Positions 1 through 9,118 of a DNA stretch of 64,000 bases are shown here, one piece after another (the stretch's first letter is position 1; each line of letters starts with the position of its first letter). Where the stretch lies: assembly GCF_038396845.1 (NCBI RefSeq), contig NZ_CP151587.1, positions 2,144,001 to 2,208,000 on the forward strand, written 5' to 3'. A program made the position numbers and the translations under genes. Source of the stretch: Gymnodinialimonas sp. 57CJ19 (GTDB lineage: Bacteria; Pseudomonadota; Alphaproteobacteria; Rhodobacterales; Rhodobacteraceae). The notes under the pieces were generated by a model. The model did no database searches, was not told the origin of the DNA, and worked only from the letters and a program-made list of their open reading frames with translations.

Positions 1-1169
1 GGTTATTTCTGGCGCGCCATGGCTTGATGGAGCCCCCCTCAGGCCCGGCCAAGGGCGCGGCCCTGGCGCAAGTGGTTCACGGCTTGGGGTTTGTGCAGGT
101 CGATAGCGTCAATACATTCGCCCGCGCCCACGACCTGATCCTATGGTCTCGCAGGCAAACCTACCGACCCGCGGCGCTCCGATGGATCAATGATCGCGCC
201 CGCGCGACGTTTGAACATTGGACCCATGACGCCTCGATCATCCCGATGGAATTCTACCCCCTCTGGCGGATGCGATTTGAGCGTGACCGGGCGCGGTTGC
301 ACGCCAAATGGAAGGATTGGCACGGCGAAGGCTTCCACCCTGAGATCGACAAAGTGCTGCGGCATGTGGCCGAAAATGGGGTCTGTTGTTCTGCCGATAT
401 GGAGGATGAAAGGGTCGAAAAATCAACCGGTTGGTGGGATTGGAAGCCTTCGAAGGTGGCGCTGGAATACCTGTGGCGCTCAGGCGAGTTGGCCGTCACG
501 AAGCGCGTGGGTTTTCGCAAGTTTTATGATCTGAGCGAACGAGTGATCCCATCCGATGTTCTGGCGCAGCAAGTATCCGATGCAGAGATCATCGACAGGG
601 CCTGCGTCGCGGCTTTGGACCGTTTGGGCTTTGCCACCAGCGGTGAATTGGCCGCGTTCTTTGACCTGATCCGCCCGGGGGACGCCAAGACTTGGGTGGC
701 CCAAGCCTTGGCAGAAGGCAGGGTTGTGGCGGTGGACATCACCTTGAACAACGGCCAGTTGCGCCGGTCAGTGATGTGGCCCAAGGGCTTGGAAACTCTG
801 GATGAATTGCCCGCGCCATCGCCCCGCGTACGGGTGCTTTCCCCTTTCGACCCGGCCTTGCGCGACAGGAAGCGGGCAGAGCGTCTGTTCGGGTTCCACT
901 ACCGGATCGAGATATTCGTGCCCGCCCCCAAGCGCCGCTACGGCTATTACGTTTTCCCTGTCATGGAAGGCACGCGCCTGATCGGGCGCATTGACATGGC
1001 GCGGGAGGGAGAGGCTCTGTCTGTCCGCGCGTTCTGGGCAGAGCAAGGCGTCTCAATGGGGGCAGGGCGGGTGGCCCGCCTACAGGCCGAGATCGCCCGC
1101 GCGGCCCGCTTCGCCACCGGTGGAGGGGTGCGGTATGATGAGGGCTGGCTAAGGGGTCCGGTTGCCTGA
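1..1169 (+). CDS. YcaQ/AlkX-like winged-helix DNA glycosylase (5' partial)
   Basis: The protein matches the winged-helix DNA-binding family of YcaQ (HTH_42), whose E. coli member unhooks interstrand crosslinks. The reading frame stays open to base 3 and reads LFLARHGL just before the first start-like codons (TTG at 24, ATG at 27). This looks like the normal family N-terminus, so the true start lies left of the window. The QVD triad near residue 25 (counted from the TTG) corresponds to the family's QxD catalytic motif. Later segments rich in Trp and Arg (GWWDWKPSK, EYLWRSGEL) are also typical. The seen part is 381 residues, close to full length. Family assignment is confident; substrate is inferred from the family. 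Confidence 0.85.
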   Translation, partial: LFLARHGLMEPPSGPAKGAALAQVVHGLGFVQVDSVNTFARAHDLILWSRRQTYRPAALRWINDRARATFEHWTHDASIIPMEFYPLWRMRFERDRARLHAKWKDWHGEGFHPEIDKVLRHVAENGVCCSADMEDERVEKSTGWWDWKPSKVALEYLWRSGELAVTKRVGFRKFYDLSERVIPSDVLAQQVSDAEIIDRACVAALDRLGFATSGELAAFFDLIRPGDAKTWVAQALAEGRVVAVDITLNNGQLRRSVMWPKGLETLDELPAPSPRVRVLSPFDPALRDRKRAERLFGFHYRIEIFVPAPKRRYGYYVFPVMEGTRLIGRIDMAREGEALSVRAFWAEQGVSMGAGRVARLQAEIARAARFATGGGVRYDEGWLRGPVA

Positions 1170-1226
1170 CCATTGACAGAAACGGCTGCGCATAGTCCCC
1201 TGTATGGGTTATCCACAGGGTGCGCG

Positions 1227-2381
1227 ATGGCGTTTTCTTTTGAATTCAAACAGCTCACGGCCAAAGCTCGTGTTGCGGCATGGGCCGCTCTATGGGGCGC
1301 TATGGCCGTGTCATGTACCCCGACGGGCGGGGATACAGCCAACTCTTGTGGGCGGCCCGATCTGGCATTCGCTGGCGATGTCCTGCTGCATTCCCTGATT
1401 CAGTCCGAGGCCAGCAGACGCCCTGAAGGCTTCGCGCCCGCCTTTGAACCGCTCATCCCGGCGCTGTCTCAGGCCGCCGTCACGGTGGTCAACCTTGAGG
1501 GACCGGCAGCGCGTAATGTCTCGGCAGCCAACCGAAATGCGCAAGACCCCGGCACTCTCTTTGACGGGCAAATTTACGCGGGATATCCTAGGTTTAACTA
1601 CCATCCTTCAATCGCGGCTGTCCTGCGCAACGCTGGTGTCGATGTGGTGCAGACCGCGAACAATCACGCGATGGATCGCGGTTCCCTCGGTGCGGATAGG
1701 ACACTTTCGGCGCTTACCGAGGCGGGGCTCAGCACAACGGGCAGCCATCCGTCCAACAGCGCAATGGCCAGGCACGCAATCCAGCAGGTGGGCGGCCATA
1801 ATTTAGCGTTGGTCGCTTGCAGTTTTTCAACAAATGGCCTGCCCGATTCCCGGTCCCAAGTTCTGAGATGTTACGGAAACAGCCCTTCCATCCCCAATCT
1901 TATCCACAGCCTGAATGCGCAGTCTACGATTGATGGCGTGATCCTCCTCCCCCATTGGGGAACGGAATACTCGGCCCGGCCCACTGCGCGACAGCGACGT
2001 TTGGCGCAGGCGGCGGCAGATGCGGGGGCCATAGCGATCGTGGGCAGCCACCCCCACGTTCTTCAACCGCTCGAGCAGCTTCTGGCGGCTGACGGGCGGC
2101 GCGTGCCCGTCGCATATTCCCTTGGGAACCTCATCTCATCCCAATGGCGGTTGGAGCAGCGCACCGGGGCGATACTCTACCTCGATTTGGCGCGTGACCC
2201 GCAAGGGCGGCTCCACGCTACCGATCCCCGCTATATGCCCACGCGGGTAGAGCGCACGACGGACCGCGGCGTCGCTGTATTCCCGGCCGCGCAGATCGCC
2301 CAAGGCGCGCCGAGTGTCGCCCACGCTCAGCGCATTCTTGGGGCGGGGATGGTGTCTGTTAACCCTTGCGTTACGCCTTGA
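1227..2381 (+). CDS. CapA-family (poly-gamma-glutamate synthesis-like) metallophosphatase-fold lipoprotein
   Basis: This 384-residue protein has the PGA_cap motifs in order: FAGDVLLH, NLEGP, NNHAMDRG, LPHWGTEY and GSHPHVLQP. They form a calcineurin-like metal-binding fold. The ATG at 1227 is preferred over a TTG at 1173, because it gives a short charged start, a hydrophobic stretch and a lipobox-like AVSC near residue 30, so export as a lipoprotein is likely. CapA proteins are linked to capsule polyglutamate export, but many Proteobacteria carry them without capB/capC. None of those partners is present here, so the actual role is unknown. Confidence 0.85.
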   Translation: MAFSFEFKQLTAKARVAAWAALWGAMAVSCTPTGGDTANSCGRPDLAFAGDVLLHSLIQSEASRRPEGFAPAFEPLIPALSQAAVTVVNLEGPAARNVSAANRNAQDPGTLFDGQIYAGYPRFNYHPSIAAVLRNAGVDVVQTANNHAMDRGSLGADRTLSALTEAGLSTTGSHPSNSAMARHAIQQVGGHNLALVACSFSTNGLPDSRSQVLRCYGNSPSIPNLIHSLNAQSTIDGVILLPHWGTEYSARPTARQRRLAQAAADAGAIAIVGSHPHVLQPLEQLLAADGRRVPVAYSLGNLISSQWRLEQRTGAILYLDLARDPQGRLHATDPRYMPTRVERTTDRGVAVFPAAQIAQGAPSVAHAQRILGAGMVSVNPCVTP

Positions 2382-2432
2382 ATGCTAAGGTGTGCGCGTG
2401 GCGCGTGTTTGCCACGTGTTCACGAGGCGACG

Positions 2433-3083
2433 ATGCCGAAGCCAAATTCCAAGCACCTGACATCTCTGCCTATTCCCAGTAAGAATGCGCCGAATGATGG
2501 GCCGCGGACCGTCGTGTGTTTCGGCACGGCGCGGGGCGGCACATCCATGGTGGCGGGGGCCATCCTGGGTCTTGGGGTGCCGATGGGGCCGGACCTGGGC
2601 CGCAATCTTGAGGATCCGGAATTCAACTTTGATCGGCAGAACAAACGGCCTGAGGCATTTGCCGATCACGCCCGAAGTATCATCGCGGTGCGGAACGCGA
2701 GCCATGACGTTTGGGGTTGGAAATTTCCCAACGCGGGGCGCTATTTGCAACGAATTATCGGGGACATCCGTGCCCCTCAACTGGTGTGTGTTTACCGCGA
2801 TCCGGTGCCTATGGCGCTGCGACGGGCGAAAACCGCTGCGGAGGCGAGCAGTTTCATCGCCACGCGCTTGCGCGCCCAGTTACGCAATACTGCGCTCGTA
2901 GAAGAACTAGGTGCCCCCTGCTTGATGGTCTCTTACGAGAAAGCCGCAGCTTACCCCCTTGTTTTCTTGCAGGAATTGTCCGCGTTCCTCAACCTTCCCT
3001 TGCCAGTCCATGTGGAGGATATTGTATCCTTCATGGCGCCAGGCACCTACAAGGCGCCCGACGAGCTTTTAAGCCACCTTTAA
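2433..3083 (+). CDS. Small sulfotransferase-family protein
   Basis: This 216-residue protein has a P-loop-like 5'-phosphosulfate-binding motif near residues 30-38 (FGTARGGTS) and a later VSYEKA segment that resembles the 3'-phosphate-binding region. Both are typical of PAPS-dependent sulfotransferases. The ATG at 2433 follows a GAGGCGAC ribosome-binding site and is preferred over an in-frame start 17 codons upstream. It starts 51 bp after the CapA-like gene on the same strand and may be cotranscribed. The acceptor substrate cannot be predicted. Confidence 0.75.
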   Translation: MPKPNSKHLTSLPIPSKNAPNDGPRTVVCFGTARGGTSMVAGAILGLGVPMGPDLGRNLEDPEFNFDRQNKRPEAFADHARSIIAVRNASHDVWGWKFPNAGRYLQRIIGDIRAPQLVCVYRDPVPMALRRAKTAAEASSFIATRLRAQLRNTALVEELGAPCLMVSYEKAAAYPLVFLQELSAFLNLPLPVHVEDIVSFMAPGTYKAPDELLSHL

Positions 3084-3104
3084 CCTCTGCCTGATAACGA
3101 TGAC

Positions 3105-3797
3105 CTAGGCGCGATCACCGATTGTAATTGTCAGGTCGGGCAACTCGGCAATCGACACAACCGCCGTGTCGCCGGGAACAAGCGCACCGACGCCGGCAGG
3201 TGTGCCTGTCATAATCAGGTCGCCGGGCATCAGGGTCACAAGGCCAGAAAGGTAGGCGATAACTTCGGGCGTTGACCAAATCATGTCAGCCAGATCGCCG
3301 GTTTGCTGCAAATCGCCGTTTCGCGTCAGCTGGATGGTGCCGGAATCGCGATGGCCCACATCCGCGACCCGGTGGATGGGCCCCACAACGGCAGAATTAT
3401 CGAACCCCTTCGCCATGGACCAGGGGCGTCCGGCCTTCTTGGCCTGCGCTTGAATATCGCGACGGGTCAGGTCGTTGCCGCAGGCATAGCCAAAAACATG
3501 GTCCAAAGCGGCCGCCTCGGTGATATTTGTGCCCTCCGCGCCGATTGCGACGACCAGTTCGGCCTCAAAATGCAGGTTTTCGGTCACCGGCGGGTAGGGA
3601 ATTGTCGCCCCGTCCCCCACCACGGCGTCGGCGGGTTTGGCGAAGAAAAACGGAGGCTCGCGGTCATCGTGGCCCATTTCTCGTGCGTGCTCGGCATAGT
3701 TGCGCCCGACGCAGAAGATACGCCGCACGGGGAAAAGCTCTGTCGTTCCGGCGACGGGAACGGTGGGGGTGGGCAGCGGAGTGAAGACATAGGCCAA
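3105..3797 (-). CDS. Fumarylacetoacetate hydrolase (FAH) family protein
   Basis: This 230-residue protein has the FAH C-terminal fold. It shows the CVGRNYAEHA start, FEAELVV with the metal-binding Glu residues, GNDLTRRD, and the GTPAGVG loop. The chosen start is a TTG at 3797 with an AGGAGA ribosome-binding site 6-7 bases upstream; it gives the usual family start (M)AYVFTP. FAH proteins of this size cleave acylpyruvates such as fumarylpyruvate or act as decarboxylase/hydratases. No aromatic-degradation genes adjoin it, so the substrate is open. It lies beyond the terminator of the polyol operon and is convergent with the sulfotransferase gene. Confidence 0.85.
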   Translation of the reverse strand: MAYVFTPLPTPTVPVAGTTELFPVRRIFCVGRNYAEHAREMGHDDREPPFFFAKPADAVVGDGATIPYPPVTENLHFEAELVVAIGAEGTNITEAAALDHVFGYACGNDLTRRDIQAQAKKAGRPWSMAKGFDNSAVVGPIHRVADVGHRDSGTIQLTRNGDLQQTGDLADMIWSTPEVIAYLSGLVTLMPGDLIMTGTPAGVGALVPGDTAVVSIAELPDLTITIGDRA

Positions 3798-3890
3798 GGG
3801 GATTTCTCCTGTTTGGGCGGCACGTTGGCGCATCATTGGCCCATTCGCGCCCCTGATGCCAGAGCGCTGGGTATCCCCCAAAGCCCGACA

Positions 3891-3941
3891 TCCCCAAAAA
3901 CGCGATCCGGCCAGCGCCTGTTCAAGGCACTGGCCGGATCG
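3891..3941 (-). terminator. Rho-independent terminator of the polyol operon
   Basis: A perfect 12-bp inverted repeat (3903-3914 with 3930-3941, core GATCCGGCCAG) lies 26 bp past the mtlK stop. On the minus strand the stem is followed by GCGTTTTTGGGG. It separates the smo/mtlK operon from the FAH gene. Confidence 0.8.
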
Positions 3942-3967
3942 TTGCCACCAAACGGCGCAGGGAAGCC

Positions 3968-5455
3968 CTAGATCGCCGCGTATTGGCTGATTGCGGCCCG
4001 CACACCTTCTGCCCAAACCAGCGTCAGCCAATTTGTGAACGTGGCAGAAAATACAGCATTATCAGCGAGATCGCCGTACAAGTGCTCTTGCTCCAACCAC
4101 GCGGCGGGGCGAGACTGCGCTTCAACGGCGTAAGCGGTCAGATCGTCCCACAACGGGTCATTCGCCTCGATCACGCTGCCGTCTTCGCGGGTGCCTGCAC
4201 ACATGCGGGCCCAGATCGCCTCGACCAAGGCGAGACCCTCGATCGAGGTGCCTTTGGCCAATCCGTCACGGATGATCGGGTGCAAGAAGCCCGAGTGTCG
4301 GGACGAGCCATCAAACGCCACGCGGCGGGTGGTATCCACGATTTCCGGGTTGGAGAAGCGGTAGGCGATCAGGTCAACATACGCCTCGGGCGTCATGCCG
4401 GGGACCGATGTGACGTGGGGCGCAATTTCTTCCATTTCCACCTTGCGAAACAGCGCGTTGATGGAAATGTCGGCCATGCACCCCGCGATTGTCTCAACAC
4501 CCAAGACCTCTCCGGGATTGGCGATCACTTGGTGGCCCGCATTCAGCAGGCGGATTTTCATCGCCTCAAAAGCATGGACCTCATCGGTAAAAGTCGCGCC
4601 GGCCCGGTCCCAATCGGGGCGGCCAGCGCAGAAGTTGTCCTCGATGACCCATTGGCGAAAGTTCTCGTGGGTGACGGGGGCGGCGTCGTCGATGCCGAAC
4701 TGCTTGGCCAGCTTCAGTTCATTGGGGCCGGTGGCGGGCACGATGCAATCCACCATGGAATTGGGGAAGGTCACATGGTCTGCGATCCATTCGGCCAGGG
4801 CCGGGTCGGACATCTTGGCCAGCCCCAACACGGTTTGACGCAGGGCGTCGCCATTGCCTTGCAGGTTGTCACAGCTTTGGCAGGTGAACGGGCCATGGCC
4901 CGCATCGCGACGCAGACGCAGCGCGGCAATCATCGCGCCGAAGGCCGTTTTCGGCGTGCCGGGATTGATCGCGTCGTGCTGAATATCGGGATGGTCCACG
5001 TCAAAAGAGCCATCGGCGGGGGCCACGTAATAGCCGCCTTCAGTCACGGTCAGGGCCACGATACGGATCGCTGGATCGGTCATCTGTGCAATCAACGCGC
5101 CGTTGTCTTCCTCGACCGGGACGAAATCAATCATCGAGCCCGTGACCTCGGCGGACTGCCCCGAGGGATCCAATTCGATCAGCGTGGTCAGGCAATCTTG
5201 CGCCAGAAGGCGGTCGCGCATGGCGGCATCACCGGGGCGTACGCCGGCGCCAATAATCGCCCAATCGTGGTTCAGACCCTCGTCGAACAAGCGGTGCAAA
5301 TACCACGCCTGATGGCCCCGGTGGAAGTTGCCAAGGCCGATGTGAACAATGCCCGGGGTCAGGCCCGCGCGGTCGTAGCGGGGCACCCGAACGCCTTCGG
5401 GAAGCGCCCGAAGCGTCGCGTTGCTGAGCTTTTGCGCTGGAGCGGTTGCGGCCAT
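3968..5455 (-). CDS. mtlK: Mannitol 2-dehydrogenase
   Basis: This 495-residue protein matches the long-chain mannitol dehydrogenase family, which oxidises D-mannitol to D-fructose with NAD. The N-terminal HIGLGNFHRGHQ segment is the cofactor-binding signature. The catalytic Lys, Asn and His are visible in KIRLLNAGH, with the family's K-x4-N-x2-H spacing. The ATG at 5455 has a GGGAG ribosome-binding site 8 bases upstream; an earlier ATG at 5500 overlaps the smoS stop and has no good site. It is the last gene of a polyol uptake operon and is followed by a terminator. Order and content match the Rhodobacter sphaeroides polyol operon. Confidence 0.92.
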   Translation of the reverse strand: MAATAPAQKLSNATLRALPEGVRVPRYDRAGLTPGIVHIGLGNFHRGHQAWYLHRLFDEGLNHDWAIIGAGVRPGDAAMRDRLLAQDCLTTLIELDPSGQSAEVTGSMIDFVPVEEDNGALIAQMTDPAIRIVALTVTEGGYYVAPADGSFDVDHPDIQHDAINPGTPKTAFGAMIAALRLRRDAGHGPFTCQSCDNLQGNGDALRQTVLGLAKMSDPALAEWIADHVTFPNSMVDCIVPATGPNELKLAKQFGIDDAAPVTHENFRQWVIEDNFCAGRPDWDRAGATFTDEVHAFEAMKIRLLNAGHQVIANPGEVLGVETIAGCMADISINALFRKVEMEEIAPHVTSVPGMTPEAYVDLIAYRFSNPEIVDTTRRVAFDGSSRHSGFLHPIIRDGLAKGTSIEGLALVEAIWARMCAGTREDGSVIEANDPLWDDLTAYAVEAQSRPAAWLEQEHLYGDLADNAVFSATFTNWLTLVWAEGVRAAISQYAAI

Positions 5456-5499
5456 CGGTTCATCTCCCATGATTGTCTTTCCCATTCGCATGTCTTTCA

Positions 5500-6273
5500 T
5501 CAACTCATCCACTGGCCGCCATCGACGTTGTAGCATTGCGCCACAATGTAGTCGGCCTCGGGAGAGGCGAGGAATACGGCCATCCCGGTCAAATCGTCCG
5601 GCGTGGCAAAGCGCCCCGCGGGGACGCCTGCGGCCACTTCGGCCTTCTTTTGTCCCGGCGCCTTGCCCTCTAGCCGGGCAAAAGTCGCGTCCACATGGTC
5701 CCAATGAGCCCCGTCCACGACGCCCGGCGCAATGGCGTTCACGTTGATCCCGTGGCCGATCAGATTCAGCCCCGCCGATTGCGTCATCGAGATCACCGCC
5801 GCCTTGGTAGAGCAGTACACCAGCACCAAGGGCTCTCCGCGTCGGCCCGCCTGGGAGGCCATGTTGATAATCTTGCCGCCGTGGCCCTGTGCGATCATCT
5901 GTTTCGCTGCGGCCTGCATGGTGAACAGCGTGCCTGCCACGTTCACGTCATATAGTTTTTCATAGCTCTCGCGCGTGATGTCGACGGTCTCGGCGGCATC
6001 GAACAAAGCGGCGTTGTTCACCAGAATGTCCAGCTTTCCAACGGTCTGAATGACCATCGCGATCGCCGCGTCGATGCTGGCTTGATCCGTCACATCAACC
6101 TGCACCGCGTAGGCGTTCTCTCCCAATGCGTCAGCGGTTGCTTGCGCTGCGGCCAGGTCGATATCGGCAACGGCCACCTGCGCGCCTTCGCGCAGGTAAG
6201 CCTCGGCAAATCCGCGTCCAATACCCCGGGCTGCCCCGGTAATCAGGGCGGATTTGCCATCAAGCCGTTTCAT
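5500..6273 (-). CDS. smoS: Sorbitol (L-iditol 2-) dehydrogenase, SDR family
   Basis: This 257-residue classical short-chain dehydrogenase has the nucleotide-binding TGAARGIG motif (residues 12-19), NNA near 87, and catalytic Ser140, Tyr153 and Lys157. The length and residue positions are close to those of Rhodobacter polyol dehydrogenase SmoS, which oxidises D-glucitol and galactitol. Its ATG overlaps the stop of the upstream ABC ATPase gene by 4 bases, showing translational coupling. Together with mtlK it would turn imported hexitols into ketohexoses in the cytoplasm. Confidence 0.9.
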   Translation of the reverse strand: MKRLDGKSALITGAARGIGRGFAEAYLREGAQVAVADIDLAAAQATADALGENAYAVQVDVTDQASIDAAIAMVIQTVGKLDILVNNAALFDAAETVDITRESYEKLYDVNVAGTLFTMQAAAKQMIAQGHGGKIINMASQAGRRGEPLVLVYCSTKAAVISMTQSAGLNLIGHGINVNAIAPGVVDGAHWDHVDATFARLEGKAPGQKKAEVAAGVPAGRFATPDDLTGMAVFLASPEADYIVAQCYNVDGGQWMS

Positions 6274-7274
6274 GCAATCCGCAAACCATCGGCGCCAAAG
6301 CGGTGCAGGTGCTTGTCCTGCGGCGTCAGGTAAACGGTGTCACCGTGCTTCACGGACATTTCGCCATCGGCACGCACGGTCATTGGGTCGCAACCCTCGA
6401 TCCCGTGGATATGGATGAACGTGTCAGATCCAAGGTGCTCTGCCACGCCAACGGTGCCCTGCCATTTGCCTTCAGTCATCGACACGTCGATGTGCTCGGG
6501 GCGAATGCCGATGGTGTGAACGCCATGTTCTGCGGCGGCTGCACCCTCGATCAGGTTCATCTTTGGCGATCCGATAAAGCCCGCAACAAAAGTGTTACGC
6601 GGTGTGCGGTACAGATCCAGAGGAGAGCCGACCTGCTCGATATGACCGGCACGCAGGACCACGATCTTGTCGGCCATGGTCATGGCTTCAACCTGGTCGT
6701 GGGTCACGTAGATCATTGTTGTATCGAGTTTTTTGTGCAGCTCCGAGATCTCCATCCGCATCCCCACACGAAGCGCGGCGTCCAGGTTGGACAGCGGCTC
6801 GTCGAACAGGAAGGCCGAAGGCTCACGCACAATGGCCCGGCCAATGGCAACACGCTGGCGTTGACCACCCGAAAGCTGGCCCGGACGCCGATCAAGATAA
6901 TCGGTCAGGTTCAGCGCGGCAGCAGCAGATTCGATCCGGCGGTCTTGTTCCGCCTGATCCATCTTGGCCATCCGCATCGGAAACGCGATGTTCTTGCGCA
7001 CCGACATATGCGGGTAGAGCGCATAGGATTGGAACACCATCGCCAGGCTACGTTTGGCAGGGGGCACCATCGTGGCGTCTTCGCCATCAATGTTGATCTG
7101 CCCGCCCGATACATCCTCCAACCCTGCGATCAAACGCAGGAGGGTGGATTTACCGCACCCCGAGGGGCCAACGAAGACAACGAATTCACCGTCGTTAATT
7201 TCCAGATCCAGCGGCGGGATGACTTCCACATCACCGAACTTCTTTTGCACTTTTTGAAGCGTAATACGTCCCAT
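6270..7274 (-). CDS. smoK: Polyol ABC transporter ATP-binding protein
   Basis: This 334-residue protein is a MalK/UgpC-type ATPase. Walker A is GPSGCGKST (residues 36-44), the ABC signature LSGGQ is near residue 134, the Walker B region is FLFDEPLS and the switch His is in VTHD. A C-terminal TOBE-type region follows ([10 protein letters not shown]). It drives the SmoF/SmoG membrane pair. It starts 11 bp after smoG and overlaps smoS by 4 bases, so it is in the middle of a tightly packed operon. Confidence 0.92.
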   Translation of the reverse strand: MGRITLQKVQKKFGDVEVIPPLDLEINDGEFVVFVGPSGCGKSTLLRLIAGLEDVSGGQINIDGEDATMVPPAKRSLAMVFQSYALYPHMSVRKNIAFPMRMAKMDQAEQDRRIESAAAALNLTDYLDRRPGQLSGGQRQRVAIGRAIVREPSAFLFDEPLSNLDAALRVGMRMEISELHKKLDTTMIYVTHDQVEAMTMADKIVVLRAGHIEQVGSPLDLYRTPRNTFVAGFIGSPKMNLIEGAAAAEHGVHTIGIRPEHIDVSMTEGKWQGTVGVAEHLGSDTFIHIHGIEGCDPMTVRADGEMSVKHGDTVYLTPQDKHLHRFGADGLRIA

Positions 7275-7285
7275 GGGTCGTCTCC

Positions 7286-8116
7286 TTACTTAACCGCGCC
7301 GAAGGTCAGGCCCCGGACAAGTTGTTTCTGGCTGAACCAGCCAAGGATGAGGATTGGCATGATCGCCATAGTCGAGGCCGCCGAAAGTTTGGCGAAGAAC
7401 AGGCCCTCGGGTGAGGAATAGCTGGCGATGAATGCCGTAAGCGGTGCGGCATCCACGGACGTCAGGTTCAACGTCCAGAACGCTTCGTTCCATGCGAGGA
7501 TGAAGTTCAGCAACAGGGTCGAGGCGATGCCCGGCACTGCCATTGGCGTCAGCACGTAAAGGATTTCTTCGCGCAGTGTGGCCCCGTCCATCCGGGCGGC
7601 CTCAAGGATCTCACCGGGGATTTCCTTGAAGTAGGTGTAAAGCATCCAAACGATGATCGGCAGGTTGATCAGCATCAAGATCACGACCAGGGCAAAGCGG
7701 TTGTCCAAGACCCCAAGCTGAATGCACAGCAGGTAGATGGGGTAGAGCACGCCCACGGCGGGCAGCATCTTGGTGCTCAGCATCCAAAGCAGGATGTCTT
7801 TGGTCCGGTGCGAGGGCACGAAGGCCATCGACCAGGCCGCAGGCACCGCGATGATGATGCCCAGAACGGTGGACCCGCCCGCGATGATGATCGAGTTGGT
7901 CAGGAACCGCAGGTAGTTAGAGCGTTCCAGGACCACACCGTAGTTTTCCAGCGTCCAGTCAAAAGCCAGGAAGATGGGTGGGTTGGCGATCGCCTCGGCC
8001 TCGGTTTTGAACGAGGTCAGGACGGTCCAGAGGATCGGGAAGAAGATCAGCAACCCGATGATCCACGCAAAGGTCGTATTCAAAGCTTTGCGTTGGGGTG
8101 TAACAGCACGTGCCAT
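7286..8116 (-). CDS. smoG: Polyol ABC transporter permease (MalG-type)
   Basis: This 276-residue membrane protein has six predicted helices, the first at about residues 15-32. The cytoplasmic EAA loop, [12 protein letters not shown], contacts the ATPase. Family CUT1 sugar transporters pair a MalF-type and a MalG-type permease; this is the MalG partner. The gap to the upstream permease gene is 10 bp. Confidence 0.9.
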   Translation of the reverse strand: MARAVTPQRKALNTTFAWIIGLLIFFPILWTVLTSFKTEAEAIANPPIFLAFDWTLENYGVVLERSNYLRFLTNSIIIAGGSTVLGIIIAVPAAWSMAFVPSHRTKDILLWMLSTKMLPAVGVLYPIYLLCIQLGVLDNRFALVVILMLINLPIIVWMLYTYFKEIPGEILEAARMDGATLREEILYVLTPMAVPGIASTLLLNFILAWNEAFWTLNLTSVDAAPLTAFIASYSSPEGLFFAKLSAASTMAIMPILILGWFSQKQLVRGLTFGAVK

Positions 8117-8126
8117 ATCTATTCCC

Positions 8127-8993
8127 TCACTTGTCCAGGTTTTTGCCGACGATGCGCATCAGGAAGATGGCAACGATGTTGGCAAGGATGATGGCGTAGA
8201 CGCCGCCTGCGCTGCCCAAGCCCACGTTCTGGCTTTCCAGCACGCGCTGGTAAATCAGATAGGTCAGGGTCCGCGTTCCGAACGCGCCGCCGGTGGTCAC
8301 GAAGATTTCGGCGAAAACGGCCAGCAGGAAGATCGTCTGGATCAGCACCACAATGGTAATGGCGCGGCTCAGGTGGGGCAGGGTGATGAAGATGAAGCGC
8401 GACAGCGGGGGCGCCCCGTCCATTTCGGCCGCTTCCAATTGCTCACTGTCCAACGACTGGATCGCCGTCAGAAGGATGAGCGTTGCAAACGGCAACCACT
8501 GCCAGGACACGATCAAGACGATCGAGAAGACCGAGGCGTCTTGTAGCCACACCACCGGGTCGGCACCGAAGAACCTCCATAAATGCGAGAAGACGCCGTT
8601 GGTCGGGTCCATGAACATGTTCTTCCACACCAGCGCCGAAACGGTGGGCATAACGAAGAACGGAGCAATCACGAGGATACGGACGATCCCTTGGCCCCAC
8701 ATTGGCTGATCCAACAAGATCGCCAGAAGGACACCCAGAACGATCGAGATCAGCAGGACACCGCCCACGATCAACAATGTTGTGCCAACGGCCGGCAGGA
8801 AGGACCGCGATGTTGCGAAGTCTATGAAGTTGTCGAAACCGGCCCATCCAAGGTCGCCACCACGAAGGGGGCGATAGTCTCGGAACGAGAACCACAACGT
8901 CATGCAGAGCGGTACGAGCATCCAGACGAGTAGCAGAAAAACTGCTGGCGCCATCATGATACGAGCCGCTGATCGGGAATGCTGAGTCGCCAT
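8127..8993 (-). CDS. smoF: Polyol ABC transporter permease (MalF-type)
   Basis: This 288-residue permease has several hydrophobic segments and the EAA loop AAEMDGAPPLSRF. The ATG at 8993 has an AGGA ribosome-binding site 8 bases upstream, which favours it over a start 9 codons earlier. It follows the binding-protein gene after 125 bp that carry a stable hairpin. Confidence 0.9.
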   Translation of the reverse strand: MATQHSRSAARIMMAPAVFLLLVWMLVPLCMTLWFSFRDYRPLRGGDLGWAGFDNFIDFATSRSFLPAVGTTLLIVGGVLLISIVLGVLLAILLDQPMWGQGIVRILVIAPFFVMPTVSALVWKNMFMDPTNGVFSHLWRFFGADPVVWLQDASVFSIVLIVSWQWLPFATLILLTAIQSLDSEQLEAAEMDGAPPLSRFIFITLPHLSRAITIVVLIQTIFLLAVFAEIFVTTGGAFGTRTLTYLIYQRVLESQNVGLGSAGGVYAIILANIVAIFLMRIVGKNLDK

Positions 8994-9068
8994 GACACAT
9001 ATCCTCTGCGTTCGAGCCAAAGGGCTCGGTTAATCGGAAAGAAAGTAAATTGTAGGGGATTTGGTGTT

Positions 9069-9094
9069 GGAAGGCGACGCGTACGCCGCCTTCC
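9069..9094 (-). promoter_or_regulatory. Intercistronic hairpin between smoE and smoF
   Basis: A perfect 8-bp stem (GGAAGGCG with CGCCTTCC) encloses a 10-base loop that is itself partly palindromic. It lies between the binding-protein and permease genes and has no T-run on the minus strand. Such hairpins often protect the 5' binding-protein mRNA and lower downstream expression; that role is inferred. Confidence 0.6.
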
Positions 9095-9118
9095 TAAGTT
9101 GGCTAGGAAATCAGAGGC

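Noticed and set aside
3983..5533. 516-codon open frame on the plus strand
   Set aside because: It is antisense to mtlK, has no recognisable domain and is explained by GC-rich third positions.
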